This document shows, in pieces, positions 16,699 to 25,461 of a DNA stretch of 64,000 bases. The first letter of the stretch is position 1. Each line of letters opens with the position of its first letter. The notes under the pieces were generated by a model that was not told the origin of the DNA, ran no database searches, and was given only the letters and a program-made list of their open reading frames with translations. Origin of the DNA: Pseudobdellovibrionaceae bacterium (GTDB lineage Bacteria > Bdellovibrionota > Bdellovibrionia > Bdellovibrionales > Bdellovibrionaceae); the NCBI GenBank assembly GCA_019637875.1, contig JAHBUW010000005.1, forward strand, positions 124,001 through 188,000, in the 5' to 3' direction. The translations under genes and the position numbers were made by a program.

Positions 16699-18882
16699 GG
16701 CCTTGCCGCTGGGCTTGCGCGGGGGCACGGCTTGTTTCGCCGCGGTTTTTTTCGCGGGCGCAGGCTTGGCCTGAGTCTGCTTCGCGGGTGTCGGCTTCGC
16801 CGGCACGGGTTTGGCCGCCGGTGCGGGCGCGCTGTGCGCCTGGGGCGTCGCCACCTGATGCTGTGGCGTAGCCACCACCCGCTTGGGCGGCATGGGCGAC
16901 TTCATGGGCGTGAGTTTTTTCGGATAGTACTTCGTCATACCCGTCGCGGGACCGACCCGTTTCAGCTGAATTGAGGGACCGTCGCTCGCGAGTCCCCGCT
17001 GGACGCCGCCTTGACGCAGCTCCTGGGGGCTTTTCAGGATCAGGATACGGCTCGCGAGGCAGCCTTTGATCTGCCCTTGCAGCGAACGGAACTCTTTGGA
17101 TTTGAGTTTCGCGTTCGGAATCTCGGGCATCTTGAACATTTCGGTGTAGGTCAGATAGCCCGAGCCCGCACGGTTTTTCACCGAGACCTCGATGTTCAGC
17201 CACGGCGATTGGATCTTGCACGACTCTTCGCCCGACATCACGAACTGACGGTTCTTGAACTCCACCTCGTAACGACGATCGGACGGGAAACCGAAATCGA
17301 AATCCGAAATCCACGTGTCGTTCACGTCGAGAAGCGCGCGCAGAAATCCCGAATAGCCCAGACGAAGACCGTCGCCCATGGGCGTGCGGTCGAAGACGTC
17401 CTCGAACGTCCCCAGCCCCCGCGCGCGATGTGCCCACGGACGCGAGATGCGTGGCGAGTGCGTATGGAACTCTTGGGATGTCGCCTTGATGTCGGGGAAG
17501 AAGGTCATCATCCAGCGGATCATGGGATTTTCGACGTTGTTCTCATCGCGGGCGAATTTGCTTTCGAGGCCCCAGGATTCGATCTCCAAGTCGCCGAGGA
17601 AACGCTGATTGTTCGTCGGCGTCATGACGAGTTTGTAGCGGAAACCGTTGTCGGTTTCTTTGTACGCGGGGATCCGGCGCATTTCGGGAGTGTCGCCCCA
17701 CACGAGGGCCTTGCGGTTCGCGAGCGTATCGTCGGCCAGCGCGACCTCGTCTTGCGACGTGGGGTCCAGCCAATACTCCTGCTTGCCGATCTGCACGTGC
17801 ACGATCTGGTGATTGAAGTAGTTGTTCGGATGCGTGTAGTAGAAGTCAGGCACCGGGATGCGGTCCGAGAACACCGACGCGAAGTTCGCTTTGTAACCGA
17901 TGGTGCGCAGGATCTTCGTCGCCATCAGCGCGAAGTCCTTGCAGTCGCCGAACTGACTTTCGGAAATGGAAGCGATCGAGCGCGGAACCTGCCCCGAGTG
18001 ACGGCCACGCCAGTCGCCCATGTAACGGATCTCATTGCCAAGCAGGCGGTTCAGCTCGCGCGCCTGATTGTGGAAGCCGCGCTGACGTTTCACCTTCAGC
18101 AGGATGCCGTTCAGGAGCGGGCTCAAAGGTTCGTTCAGACGGTCTTCGTATTTTTGCTTGAGCCCCGCGCCGATGTCCGCCCACTTCGCCGCCGTTGAAA
18201 CGAAGAGCGTTGGGAAACGGGTCTGGCTCAAAACGCCGTAGGTTTCGTTCACGATGTAGTGGCTGATGGATTTTTTCAGGCGCGCTTCCATACCGTTCCC
18301 CTTGCGGGTGATCTCGAGCACGCCGTTGGGGTCGTTCTCCCAGAAAGAGATCGGGAGTTCGCTGTTCACCTTAAAGCGGAAGCCCTCCGCCGTGTGGTAC
18401 TCCGAATCCAAGCGGTAAAGGTACGAGAAAAATCCCAGCACGGGCGCGACGGTCTCTTCGATCTCGTACTCCCAGCGGATGTTGGAGCCGACGTTCATCT
18501 TCGGGAAGGCGACCTCGATCGTGACGTAAGACGAAAAGCCCGCTTCTTCCGACACGGGCGTCGTCTGCACCATGTTCGACGGGACTTCGCTTTCCTCGTC
18601 GCCGTTCACGGTCCAGGCCTTGAAGCTGTTCAGGCGCATTTCGTTTTTGTCGAACGAGATCAGCCGCACTTTCGGCACCTGGCCGTCCTCGGTCTGGATC
18701 TTCTGCGCGCCTTTCACTTTGATTTTCGAACGGTGATCTTTGAAGACCGTGATCTCGGTCTCTTCGATGACACTAAGTCGCGGAATGAGCGAACGCGGTC
18801 CGACCGCGGCGGTCGCGGCGGCGCTGAACAGAAGCAGTGAAATCAGGCCCATCAGGCGCAGTGCCCGCGTCATTCCCGGCAT
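16678..18882 (-). CDS. DUF3857/transglutaminase-like exported protein with Lys/Pro/Ala tail
   Basis: A 734-residue protein. The start MPGMTRALRLMG (18882) is chosen; a TTG farther upstream would only add a polar extension before the signal peptide. DUF3857 covers about 40-210 and is followed by a transglutaminase-like domain with C314 (GDCKDFALMA), H358 (YFNHQIVHV) and D373 (YWLDPTSQ) as the expected triad. A further beta-rich domain ends about residue 650. The last 90 residues are low-complexity (AKPVPAKPTPAKQT-type), resembling a wall- or membrane-interacting tail. Proteins of this kind often act as periplasmic cysteine peptidases or crosslinking-type enzymes; the substrate is unknown. Confidence 0.82.
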   Translation of the reverse strand: MPGMTRALRLMGLISLLLFSAAATAAVGPRSLIPRLSVIEETEITVFKDHRSKIKVKGAQKIQTEDGQVPKVRLISFDKNEMRLNSFKAWTVNGDEESEVPSNMVQTTPVSEEAGFSSYVTIEVAFPKMNVGSNIRWEYEIEETVAPVLGFFSYLYRLDSEYHTAEGFRFKVNSELPISFWENDPNGVLEITRKGNGMEARLKKSISHYIVNETYGVLSQTRFPTLFVSTAAKWADIGAGLKQKYEDRLNEPLSPLLNGILLKVKRQRGFHNQARELNRLLGNEIRYMGDWRGRHSGQVPRSIASISESQFGDCKDFALMATKILRTIGYKANFASVFSDRIPVPDFYYTHPNNYFNHQIVHVQIGKQEYWLDPTSQDEVALADDTLANRKALVWGDTPEMRRIPAYKETDNGFRYKLVMTPTNNQRFLGDLEIESWGLESKFARDENNVENPMIRWMMTFFPDIKATSQEFHTHSPRISRPWAHRARGLGTFEDVFDRTPMGDGLRLGYSGFLRALLDVNDTWISDFDFGFPSDRRYEVEFKNRQFVMSGEESCKIQSPWLNIEVSVKNRAGSGYLTYTEMFKMPEIPNAKLKSKEFRSLQGQIKGCLASRILILKSPQELRQGGVQRGLASDGPSIQLKRVGPATGMTKYYPKKLTPMKSPMPPKRVVATPQHQVATPQAHSAPAPAAKPVPAKPTPAKQTQAKPAPAKKTAAKQAVPPRKPSGKASKPQKK

Positions 18883-18982
18883 AAGAGACTTTTCGGCATC
18901 TTCCGGAAAGAATTCAGGTATTTCGCGGCTTTTTCTCAATTGAAGGCGCGCTCCGCACCCGCCGTCTCAGAAAGGTACAGAA

Positions 18983-19033
18983 GGTACCACGTACCGCACG
19001 CGGTACATGGTACCGCGTGCGGTACGTGGTACC
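18983..19033. repeat. 51-bp perfect inverted repeat (GGTACCACGTACC family)
   Basis: Perfect 24-base arms (18983-19006 and 19010-19033) flank a three-base centre ATG. The arm starts GGTACCACGTACCGCA. It begins one base after the queF stop codon and lies upstream of the DUF3857 gene on the same strand, a position suited to a terminator or transcript-stabilising hairpin, although no T-run follows. The same 16-base arm occurs at 57463-57494. Confidence 0.9.
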
Positions 19034-19034
19034 C

Positions 19035-19574
19035 CTAGTACACCCGGGAGAGGGGCATGGTGTAGGTGCCCGGGGAATAGCGGGCGAAGCGTTCTTCTTG
19101 AAGGCGTTTGTTTTCGGGGCCCGGGCCGGCTTTGGCGGCGTAGGGGTAGATGGCGATGCCGCCGCGAGGGGTGAACTCGCCGATGACTTCGAGGTAGTGG
19201 GGCTTCATCAGCGCGAAGAGGTCGTCGCAGATGGTTTGTACGCAGTCCTCGTGGAAGTCGCCGTGATTGCGGAAACTGAAGAGGTAGAGTTTCAGGCTCT
19301 TCGATTCGACCATTTTGTCGGCCGCGACGTAGTTGATGAAGAGGCGCGCGAAGTCGGGTTGGCCCGTCTTCGGACAGAGCGAGGTGAACTCGGTGCAGAC
19401 CAGCGTCGTCCATGCGCGTGCGCCGGGATTTTTGTTCTGGAAGGCCTCAAGTAAGCCCGGATCGTAGGTCACGGGGTAGTTCGTCTCGGACTCGCCGAGT
19501 TTGAAATTTTTCAGCTCGGTCGAGCGGCTGACGGATTTCTTTTTCGGAGTGTTTTTCGGAGCGTTTTTCGCCAT
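19035..19574 (-). CDS. queF: NADPH-dependent 7-cyano-7-deazaguanine reductase (QueF)
   Basis: A 179-residue enzyme that reduces preQ0 to preQ1 in queuosine biosynthesis. It is of the short, single-domain QueF type. It carries the catalytic Cys in [15 protein letters not shown], the QueF motif [20 protein letters not shown] (NADPH-binding region), and [10 protein letters not shown] near the C-terminus. A lysine-rich N-terminal extension (about 25 residues) precedes the domain. The ATG at 19574 is chosen over a TTG two codons upstream because AAGGA sits seven bases before it. A GC hairpin lies just upstream of the ribosome binding site. Confidence 0.95.
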   Translation of the reverse strand: MAKNAPKNTPKKKSVSRSTELKNFKLGESETNYPVTYDPGLLEAFQNKNPGARAWTTLVCTEFTSLCPKTGQPDFARLFINYVAADKMVESKSLKLYLFSFRNHGDFHEDCVQTICDDLFALMKPHYLEVIGEFTPRGGIAIYPYAAKAGPGPENKRLQEERFARYSPGTYTMPLSRVY

Positions 19575-19586
19575 GTCCAAGTCCTT

Positions 19587-19602
19587 CGCGCGCTTACGCG
19601 CG
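19587..19602 (-). promoter_or_regulatory. Hairpin upstream of queF
   Basis: CGCGCG (19587-19592) and CGCGCG (19597-19602) pair around a four-base loop immediately upstream of the queF ribosome binding site on the minus strand. The 80-base gap to the TrmH-like gene also contains a second CGCGC/GCGCG pair near 19620. These may be an intercistronic terminator or stabiliser; no preQ1 riboswitch pattern was recognised. Confidence 0.3.
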
Positions 19603-19655
19603 CCACAGTTTCCGGGCCCCGCGCTTGCGCGTGCCGCTGCTTCCAGGCTGCGAGC

Positions 19656-20390
19656 TTACGCCCGCAGCTTTCCCTCATCGCGCAGGCGGAACAAAATGTC
19701 AGCCGCCGAGTCGAGCGTCCGTAAGGAGTACACGGCGCGCAGGATGTCCTGCTGCTCGGGGGAGAGGTCGCCCTGCCCGCCTCGGCGTTTCACGCGGTCT
19801 TGAACGACCTGGTAAAACGCCAAAGCCCCCGCCACCGAGATATTGAAACTCTGGACGAAGCCGAACATCGGCAGAATCACGCGGTCGTCGGCGAGCTCCG
19901 CCATCTCAGACGTGATCCCCTCTTTTTCGTTTCCGAGAACCAAAGCCGTGGGCTGAGTGAAGTCGATGGCCTCAATGGGTTTCGCATCCGCCGACAAATG
20001 CGTCGCCACGATCCGGTAGCCCTGGCCGCGCAGATGCTCGACGCAGGAACGCGTCGATTTCCATTTGCGGGTCTCGACCCATTTGTCGGCGCCGGCGGTC
20101 GTGCGCTGGCTCTCTTTGAACTTTTCGCCAAGCTCGATCATGTGGACCTGGTACAGGCCGAAGGCTTCGGCCGAGCGCAGAACCGCGCTGATGTTGCCCC
20201 GGTCGTAAAGATTTTCGAGAACCGGAATCACCGTCCCCGTCCGACCCTTGACGACATCGAACATCCGCCCCTGACGCTCGGGCGTCAGCAGCGGGAAGAT
20301 GTGCGTGAGCACGTCACGGTGGTCGACGTGAAAGTCGCCCGTGACGTGGACCGCATCGGAAAACGGAAAGTGCGCGGAGCCCGAACTCAT
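19656..20390 (-). CDS. trmH: TrmH-family (SPOUT) tRNA/rRNA methyltransferase
   Basis: A 244-residue SPOUT methyltransferase. It shows the family motifs NLYDRGNISAVLRSAEAFG (motif 1), ALVLGNEKEGIT (motif 2) and ILPMFGFVQSFNISVAGALAFY (motif 3, knot region). The substrate is probably a 2'-O position, as in TrmH (Gm18 of tRNA), but TrmH-family members also modify rRNA. The start ATG overlaps the stop of the dehydrogenase gene as ATGA, with no own ribosome binding site, so translation is likely coupled. A frame extension upstream exists but lies inside the preceding gene. Confidence 0.88.
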   Translation of the reverse strand: MSSGSAHFPFSDAVHVTGDFHVDHRDVLTHIFPLLTPERQGRMFDVVKGRTGTVIPVLENLYDRGNISAVLRSAEAFGLYQVHMIELGEKFKESQRTTAGADKWVETRKWKSTRSCVEHLRGQGYRIVATHLSADAKPIEAIDFTQPTALVLGNEKEGITSEMAELADDRVILPMFGFVQSFNISVAGALAFYQVVQDRVKRRGGQGDLSPEQQDILRAVYSLRTLDSAADILFRLRDEGKLRA

Positions 20391-21598
20391 GTGAGGAGCG
20401 ACGGATTCTTGCACAGATCGCGCGTGATGTTTTTCTGGTGAGCCTCGAGAGTCCCGCCGCCGATTTCCAGAAGTTTCGCGTCCCGCCACAGGCGCTCGAC
20501 GACGTACTCGCCGACGTAACCGTAACCACCCAGCACCTGGATGCCGCGGTCGGCGACATTCTTCGCCATGGTTGTCGCGACGAGCTTCACGCCGTCGGAG
20601 TCCATGCGATTGCCTTCGCGGTTCAAATCCATCTTGCGCGCGGTCTCGTAAACGTAGGTCTTCGCCGCGCGGTACTCGGCGTAGGAGTCGGCGATGTAGC
20701 GCTGAATCTGACCGAAGCTCGCAAGCGGCTTACCGAAAGCGGCGCGCTCGTTCGCGTAACGGGTCATGATGTCGATCGAGCGGCGCGCGATCCCGATCGC
20801 CATCGCGGCCAGGGTCAAACGCTCGATCTCGAGGTTACGCATCATGTGCAGCATGGAGTCGCCTTCGTGGCCGATCAAGGCCGACGCGGGCACGCGGCAG
20901 TTGTCGAAGACGAGCTCGGCCGTGTTCGAGGCGCGCATCCCCAGCTTGTCGCGAATCTTTTGTCCCACTTGGTAGCCGGGATGGAATTTTTCGACCAGGA
21001 AGGTCGAGATCTGTGCGCGGCCATTTTTCTCGCCGGTTTTCGCGTAAACCAAAACCAAATCTGCCGCAGTTCCCTCTTCGTCGAGCGTTCCGTTCGTGAT
21101 CCACATCTTGCGGCCGTTGATGACCCACGAGTCGCCGTCTTTTTTCGCGGTCGTCTCCATGCCCATGACGTCGGTGCCGATGTTGGGCTCGGACATCGCC
21201 ATGGCACCGACCCACTCGCCCGAGCAGACTTTCGGCAGATACTTTTTCTTCTGCTCTTCGCTGCCGTTCACGGCCAGGTTGTTCACCATCAGCATCGAGT
21301 GCGCGAGGTACGCGAGACAGAAACCGGGATCCGAATACGAAAGCTCTTCGTGAACGATCGCCGCCGCGAGCGCGTCCTGACCGGCGCCGCCGTACTCTTC
21401 GGGAACGGTGATGCCCAAAAGTCCCAACTCGCCGAGCTTGCGGAACAGCGGCAGATTGAAACGCTCGGTGCGGTCATACTCGTGCGCCTGGGGCTCGACT
21501 TCCGAAGAGGTGAAGCTCTGGAGCGTTTCGCGGATCATCGCGTGCTCCGAGGTCGGATTGAACAGATCGAAGGTTTTCAGCTCCACGTTTTGGCTCAT
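20387..21598 (-). CDS. Acyl-CoA dehydrogenase, isovaleryl-CoA type
   Basis: A 403-residue flavoenzyme of full family length. It has the acyl-CoA dehydrogenase N-domain (GELGLLGITVPEEYGGAG), middle domain (MAMSEPNIGTDVMGM, WITNG) and C-domain (GKPLASFGQIQ, QVLGGYGYVGEY). The Glu expected late in the C-domain of short/medium-chain enzymes is replaced by Gly (LEIGGGTLEAHQ), whereas NLEIERLTLAA supplies E259 at the isovaleryl/long-chain position. This suggests branched-chain acyl-CoA oxidation as in leucine breakdown; other leucine genes are not present here. AGGGG lies upstream of the ATG. Confidence 0.88.
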   Translation of the reverse strand: MSQNVELKTFDLFNPTSEHAMIRETLQSFTSSEVEPQAHEYDRTERFNLPLFRKLGELGLLGITVPEEYGGAGQDALAAAIVHEELSYSDPGFCLAYLAHSMLMVNNLAVNGSEEQKKKYLPKVCSGEWVGAMAMSEPNIGTDVMGMETTAKKDGDSWVINGRKMWITNGTLDEEGTAADLVLVYAKTGEKNGRAQISTFLVEKFHPGYQVGQKIRDKLGMRASNTAELVFDNCRVPASALIGHEGDSMLHMMRNLEIERLTLAAMAIGIARRSIDIMTRYANERAAFGKPLASFGQIQRYIADSYAEYRAAKTYVYETARKMDLNREGNRMDSDGVKLVATTMAKNVADRGIQVLGGYGYVGEYVVERLWRDAKLLEIGGGTLEAHQKNITRDLCKNPSLLT

Positions 21599-21744
21599 CG
21601 GCTACCCCTAACTACGTCGCGGCCTCCCGCCGACGCATTGATATTATGAGTCGGCAATCTGCACCGGCTCGAGAGTCCGATCAAGCATCGCTAACACGCC
21701 GCATGAGGGTGGACCGCGAGCGCGAATCCCTTCAAGATGGCGCC

Positions 21745-22875
21745 ATGAATGCCGCCATCCTCGCCATCGGCACGGAGCTTTCCCTCGGACAAATCGTCAA
21801 TCGCAATGCGAGCTGGCTCGCCGCCCGCTTACATGAGCTGGGCCTCTTCACGCCCTACCACCGCGTGGTGCCCGATGACCGGGCGATGATGGTCGCCGAG
21901 ATGCGCGACCTCGCGGGCAAAGTCGAAGTGCTCGTCGTGACCGGCGGCTTAGGCCCCACGACGGATGATTTCACGCGCGACGCCATCGCCGAGTTTCTGG
22001 GACTGCCGCTCGAGTGGGACGAGGGCGCATGGACGTGGATTCAAGAGCGGCTCCAAGAACGCGGCGTCGCCGTCCGCGATTTTCAACGTCAGCAGTGCTA
22101 CTTCCCGAAAGGCTACCGCCTTTTGCACAACGACCGCGGCACCGCCCACGGATTTCGTCTGGAGACGCCCGCGCACAACGGCCCCCTCCGTCACGTCATC
22201 GTGCTGCCCGGGCCGCCCGCGGAAGTCGAAAGCGCGTTCACGAATGGCGTGCGTCCGCTGCTTGAGCCTTTGAAAGCCACGCTCGATCCTCTCGAACTCC
22301 GCATCTGGGAATGCCTCGGCGTCGGTGAATCCGACGTCGCGGACCGAGCGGAAAAAGCCCTTGTCGGCTGCCCGTTCGAGAAGGCCTACCGCGTGCATCT
22401 CCCCTACGTGGAGTTCAAACTGCTGTATCCGTTTTCCAAACGCCGTGAGGCCGAGCCCTGGTGCGCGAAGGTCGACGTGGCCCTCGGAGAATGGGTCGCG
22501 CTTCGCGGGGGCGAAGACGCCGCCGAAAATCTGTTCGCCGCCATCGCGAAGCTCGCGCCCCAACGTCTGCTGCTTGTGGACCGCGCGACCGAGGGTCACT
22601 TCATGGGGAGAATCGCGACGGCGCTCAAAACCTCAGGCCTCGGCGACCGTATGAATCTTCTCAGCTCGAAAATCGCGCAGCGCGAAGGCGATCTGGAGCT
22701 GGAGGTCGTCTCCACCGATGGACTTCAAGCCGAAATTCATGTGAATTGGCAGGGACTCACGAAATCCTCACATGTCACGGCTCCGCAGAAAGCCGCTGCG
22801 CTCAGTGAGCGACGCAAGCAGTACTTCATGGAGTGCGCGCTGCTGTTCTGGGCCCGCGAAATCCGCAACTTTTAA
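21745..22875 (+). CDS. cinA: CinA N-terminal-domain protein
   Basis: A 376-residue protein starting MNAAILAIGTELSLGQIVN at 21745. The MoaB/MogA-like CinA domain is clear: IGTEL, VVTGGLGPTTDDFTRDAIAEFLG, and LPGPPAEVESAF. In CinA this domain has ADP-ribose/NAD pyrophosphatase activity. The remaining C-terminal half (after about 240) is weakly conserved, and the usual NMN-deamidase domain is not evident, so it may lack that activity. It is the first gene of a run that continues into crtE after 77 bases, an unusual partner for carotenoid genes. Confidence 0.8.
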   Translation: MNAAILAIGTELSLGQIVNRNASWLAARLHELGLFTPYHRVVPDDRAMMVAEMRDLAGKVEVLVVTGGLGPTTDDFTRDAIAEFLGLPLEWDEGAWTWIQERLQERGVAVRDFQRQQCYFPKGYRLLHNDRGTAHGFRLETPAHNGPLRHVIVLPGPPAEVESAFTNGVRPLLEPLKATLDPLELRIWECLGVGESDVADRAEKALVGCPFEKAYRVHLPYVEFKLLYPFSKRREAEPWCAKVDVALGEWVALRGGEDAAENLFAAIAKLAPQRLLLVDRATEGHFMGRIATALKTSGLGDRMNLLSSKIAQREGDLELEVVSTDGLQAEIHVNWQGLTKSSHVTAPQKAAALSERRKQYFMECALLFWAREIRNF

Positions 22876-22952
22876 TCCGCCGCGCAAGAGCGATCGCCGC
22901 TTTCAAGCCCCCCGCCTGCATGGTAGCAACTGTCGGGAAACTGGAGGGGTTT

Positions 22953-23990
22953 TTGATTTCGTTTCGCGAGAACGGACTGCGATCTTTTTTGTGCCTGAGC
23001 CGACGTGAGGGCGATGCCGCCGCCACGGTCGAAGCCGCGCTTCAGAAGTCGCTCGCCGTCCCCCTTCAGGATTTCTACAACCGCCCGCGCAAGGAGTTCC
23101 GCGCGCAGCTCGTGCGCATCGGCTTTCGCTTGTTCGCGGACGCCGCCATCGAAGGCGAAGCCCGAGAAGACATCGCTGCGGCGTTGGATCTCGCTGCCGA
23201 AGCGATCGAGGCGCTCCATACGGGCTCGCTCATCGTCGACGACATCGAAGACCAAAGCGAATGGCGTCGGGGCGCGCCGACTTTGCATTTGCGCTACGGC
23301 ATGCCCACCGCGCTGAACGCGGGGAACTGGCTTTACTTTCACGCCTTCCAGAAACTGAAGTCCATCATGTTCACGGGCGCGGACGCGACCGCGCGGAAAC
23401 TTCTGCTGTATGACCTGACCGAAAACATCCTGCGCGAGGCCCACTGCGGACAGGCCATCGATGTCGGCACGGATATGGCCGAGCTGTCCCCCCGCGACTG
23501 CATCGAGATCAGCCGCGCGAGCCTCGAACTCAAAAGCGGCGCGCTCATGGCGCTCGCCCTGGGCCTGGGCGCCATCATCGCGGGTGTGAACGAGGACAAA
23601 CTCAAACGCATCGTCGCGCGCGGACTCGACTTCGGGGTTTCGCTGCAGATGTTCGACGATCTGGGAAATGCCCGCGTGGATCAGCCGACGCCGAAACACC
23701 TTGAAGATCTACGCCTGCGCCGCCCCTCGTTTTTGTGGTGGCACTGCTCGGAAGAGATCAGTGACGAACTGCCCGCCTTCAACGAAGCGGTGGGTGCGCT
23801 CCCCTGCACGAAGCGTCTGGCCGACTTCTTCGATCGCACGGCGCTTCTGCAAACCGGATTTCAGCGCGCGCAGGATTTCCAGACGCGCGCGCTTTTGAAC
23901 TTTGAAAACGAACTTCAACCTCAAGCCGAGGCTTTCCGAGAACTGAAAGCCGTCGCCGAAAGGGTCACCCATGCCTACAACCGCACGTAA
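22953..23990 (+). CDS. crtE: Geranylgeranyl diphosphate synthase-like polyprenyl synthetase
   Basis: About 345 residues. A TTG at 22953 is chosen because GGAGGGG sits about four bases before it; an ATG at 22920 has no ribosome binding site. The first aspartate-rich motif is DDIED (96-100) followed by RRGAPTLH. The second is DDLGN (235-239), where the usual final Asp is Asn. The gene directly precedes and overlaps crtI by 20 bases. It should supply geranylgeranyl diphosphate to phytoene synthase. The N-terminus and the last 70 residues differ from typical CrtE/IspA enzymes. Confidence 0.83.
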   Translation: MISFRENGLRSFLCLSRREGDAAATVEAALQKSLAVPLQDFYNRPRKEFRAQLVRIGFRLFADAAIEGEAREDIAAALDLAAEAIEALHTGSLIVDDIEDQSEWRRGAPTLHLRYGMPTALNAGNWLYFHAFQKLKSIMFTGADATARKLLLYDLTENILREAHCGQAIDVGTDMAELSPRDCIEISRASLELKSGALMALALGLGAIIAGVNEDKLKRIVARGLDFGVSLQMFDDLGNARVDQPTPKHLEDLRLRRPSFLWWHCSEEISDELPAFNEAVGALPCTKRLADFFDRTALLQTGFQRAQDFQTRALLNFENELQPQAEAFRELKAVAERVTHAYNRT

Positions 23991-25461
23991 AGCCGCCGTC
24001 ATCGGGAGCGGATTCGGGGGCCTGGCCACCGCGATCCGCCTGCAAGCCGCCGGCATCCAAACCCGCATCTTCGAAAAACGTGATCTTCCCGGAGGCCGCG
24101 CCTACGTCTTTCACGACAAGGGCTTCACCTTCGACGCCGGCCCCACGGTCATCACCGCACCCGAGTGCCTGGAAGAGCTCTTCACGCTCACGGGTCGCGA
24201 CATCAAGGACTATGTGGATCTGAAACCCGTCATGCCCTTTTACCGTTTGCTCTTCGACGACGGTTACGTCTTCGATTACTCGAACGACGACCAAGAGCTT
24301 TTCGGCCAAATCGCAAAAAAGAACAAAGCCGACGAAGCCGGTTACCGCCGCTTCCTCGAGTATTCCAAAGAGGTCTTCAACGAGGGCTATACGAAGCTCG
24401 CCGCCGTCCCCTTCCTCTCGTTGTGGGACATGGTGAAGGTCGCGCCCCAGCTCGTGAAGCTCGGCGCGCACAAAAGCGTCTATTCGACCGTCTCGCGCTT
24501 CATCAAAGACGAGCATCTGCGCCAGGCCTTCAGCTTCCACTCGCTGCTCGTGGGCGGAAATCCCTTTCAAACCTCTTCGATCTATACGTTGATCCATTTT
24601 CTGGAAAAAAACTGGGGCGTCTTTTTCCCCAAGGGCGGCACCGGCGCGCTCGTGCAGGCACTCGTGAAGTACTTCGAAGAGCTGGGTGGCACCATCGTCT
24701 ACCAATCGGCGGTGGACGAGATCCTGACCCGCGACAACAAAGTCGTCGGCGTGCGCGCGGTGACGGGCGAAGTCTACGACTGCGACGTCGTGGTTTCCAA
24801 CGGCGACATCTACCACACCTACAAGGATCTTTTGAAGGACAACACCCGCGCGCAGGCGAAGGCCCGTAGTCTGGATAAGAAGGCCTTCTCGATGAGCCTG
24901 TTCCTGATCTACTTCGGCACCAACAAGAAATTCCCGAAACTCAAACACCACAACGTCATGTTCGGCCCGCGCTACCGCGAGCTGCTCGACGATATCTTCA
25001 AAAAGGGCGAGCTGCCGGAAGACTTCTCTTTGTACGTGCACAATCCCACGCAGACCGATCCGTCCCTCGCGCCCGAGGGCTGCGAGACCTTCTACGTGCT
25101 CGCGCCCGTTTCCCATTTGGGGAAACTGGATTACGACTGGAAAAACGGCGCCGACGCTTACGCGGACAAGATCCTGACCTACCTCGAAGACAAATACATG
25201 CCGGGGCTCAAAGAGTCGATCGTGACGAAACGTTACTTCACGCCACTCGAGTTCCGTTCCGAGCTGAATTCGCACGTGGGCGCGGCCTTCTCGCTGGAGC
25301 CCCGCCTGACCCAAAGCGCTTTCTTCCGTCTGCACAACCGCGACGAGAAGATCAAAGGCCTGTACTTCGCGGGCGCGGGCACCCACCCCGGCGCGGGCGT
25401 TCCCGGCGTCGTGAACAGCGGCAAGGCGACCGCGGGTCTCGTGATTGAGGACTTGGCTTGA
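23971..25461 (+). CDS. crtI: Phytoene desaturase (CrtI)
   Basis: A 496-residue FAD-dependent desaturase/isomerase. The Rossmann fingerprint GSGFGGLATAIRLQ is at 12-25, with FEKRDLPGGRAY next. The family C-terminal motif GLYFAGAGTHPGAGVPGVVNSGKATAGLV sits about 30 residues from the end. It converts phytoene to a conjugated carotene such as lycopene; the number of desaturation steps cannot be deduced. It starts within the end of crtE, and its stop overlaps the crtB start (TGATG). Confidence 0.95.
   Translation: MPTTARKAAVIGSGFGGLATAIRLQAAGIQTRIFEKRDLPGGRAYVFHDKGFTFDAGPTVITAPECLEELFTLTGRDIKDYVDLKPVMPFYRLLFDDGYVFDYSNDDQELFGQIAKKNKADEAGYRRFLEYSKEVFNEGYTKLAAVPFLSLWDMVKVAPQLVKLGAHKSVYSTVSRFIKDEHLRQAFSFHSLLVGGNPFQTSSIYTLIHFLEKNWGVFFPKGGTGALVQALVKYFEELGGTIVYQSAVDEILTRDNKVVGVRAVTGEVYDCDVVVSNGDIYHTYKDLLKDNTRAQAKARSLDKKAFSMSLFLIYFGTNKKFPKLKHHNVMFGPRYRELLDDIFKKGELPEDFSLYVHNPTQTDPSLAPEGCETFYVLAPVSHLGKLDYDWKNGADAYADKILTYLEDKYMPGLKESIVTKRYFTPLEFRSELNSHVGAAFSLEPRLTQSAFFRLHNRDEKIKGLYFAGAGTHPGAGVPGVVNSGKATAGLVIEDLA

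Noticed and set aside
18960-19040. Attachment or CRISPR-like repeat at the GGTACC palindrome
   Set aside because: There is only one palindrome, with no regularly spaced repeats and no cas genes or integrase.
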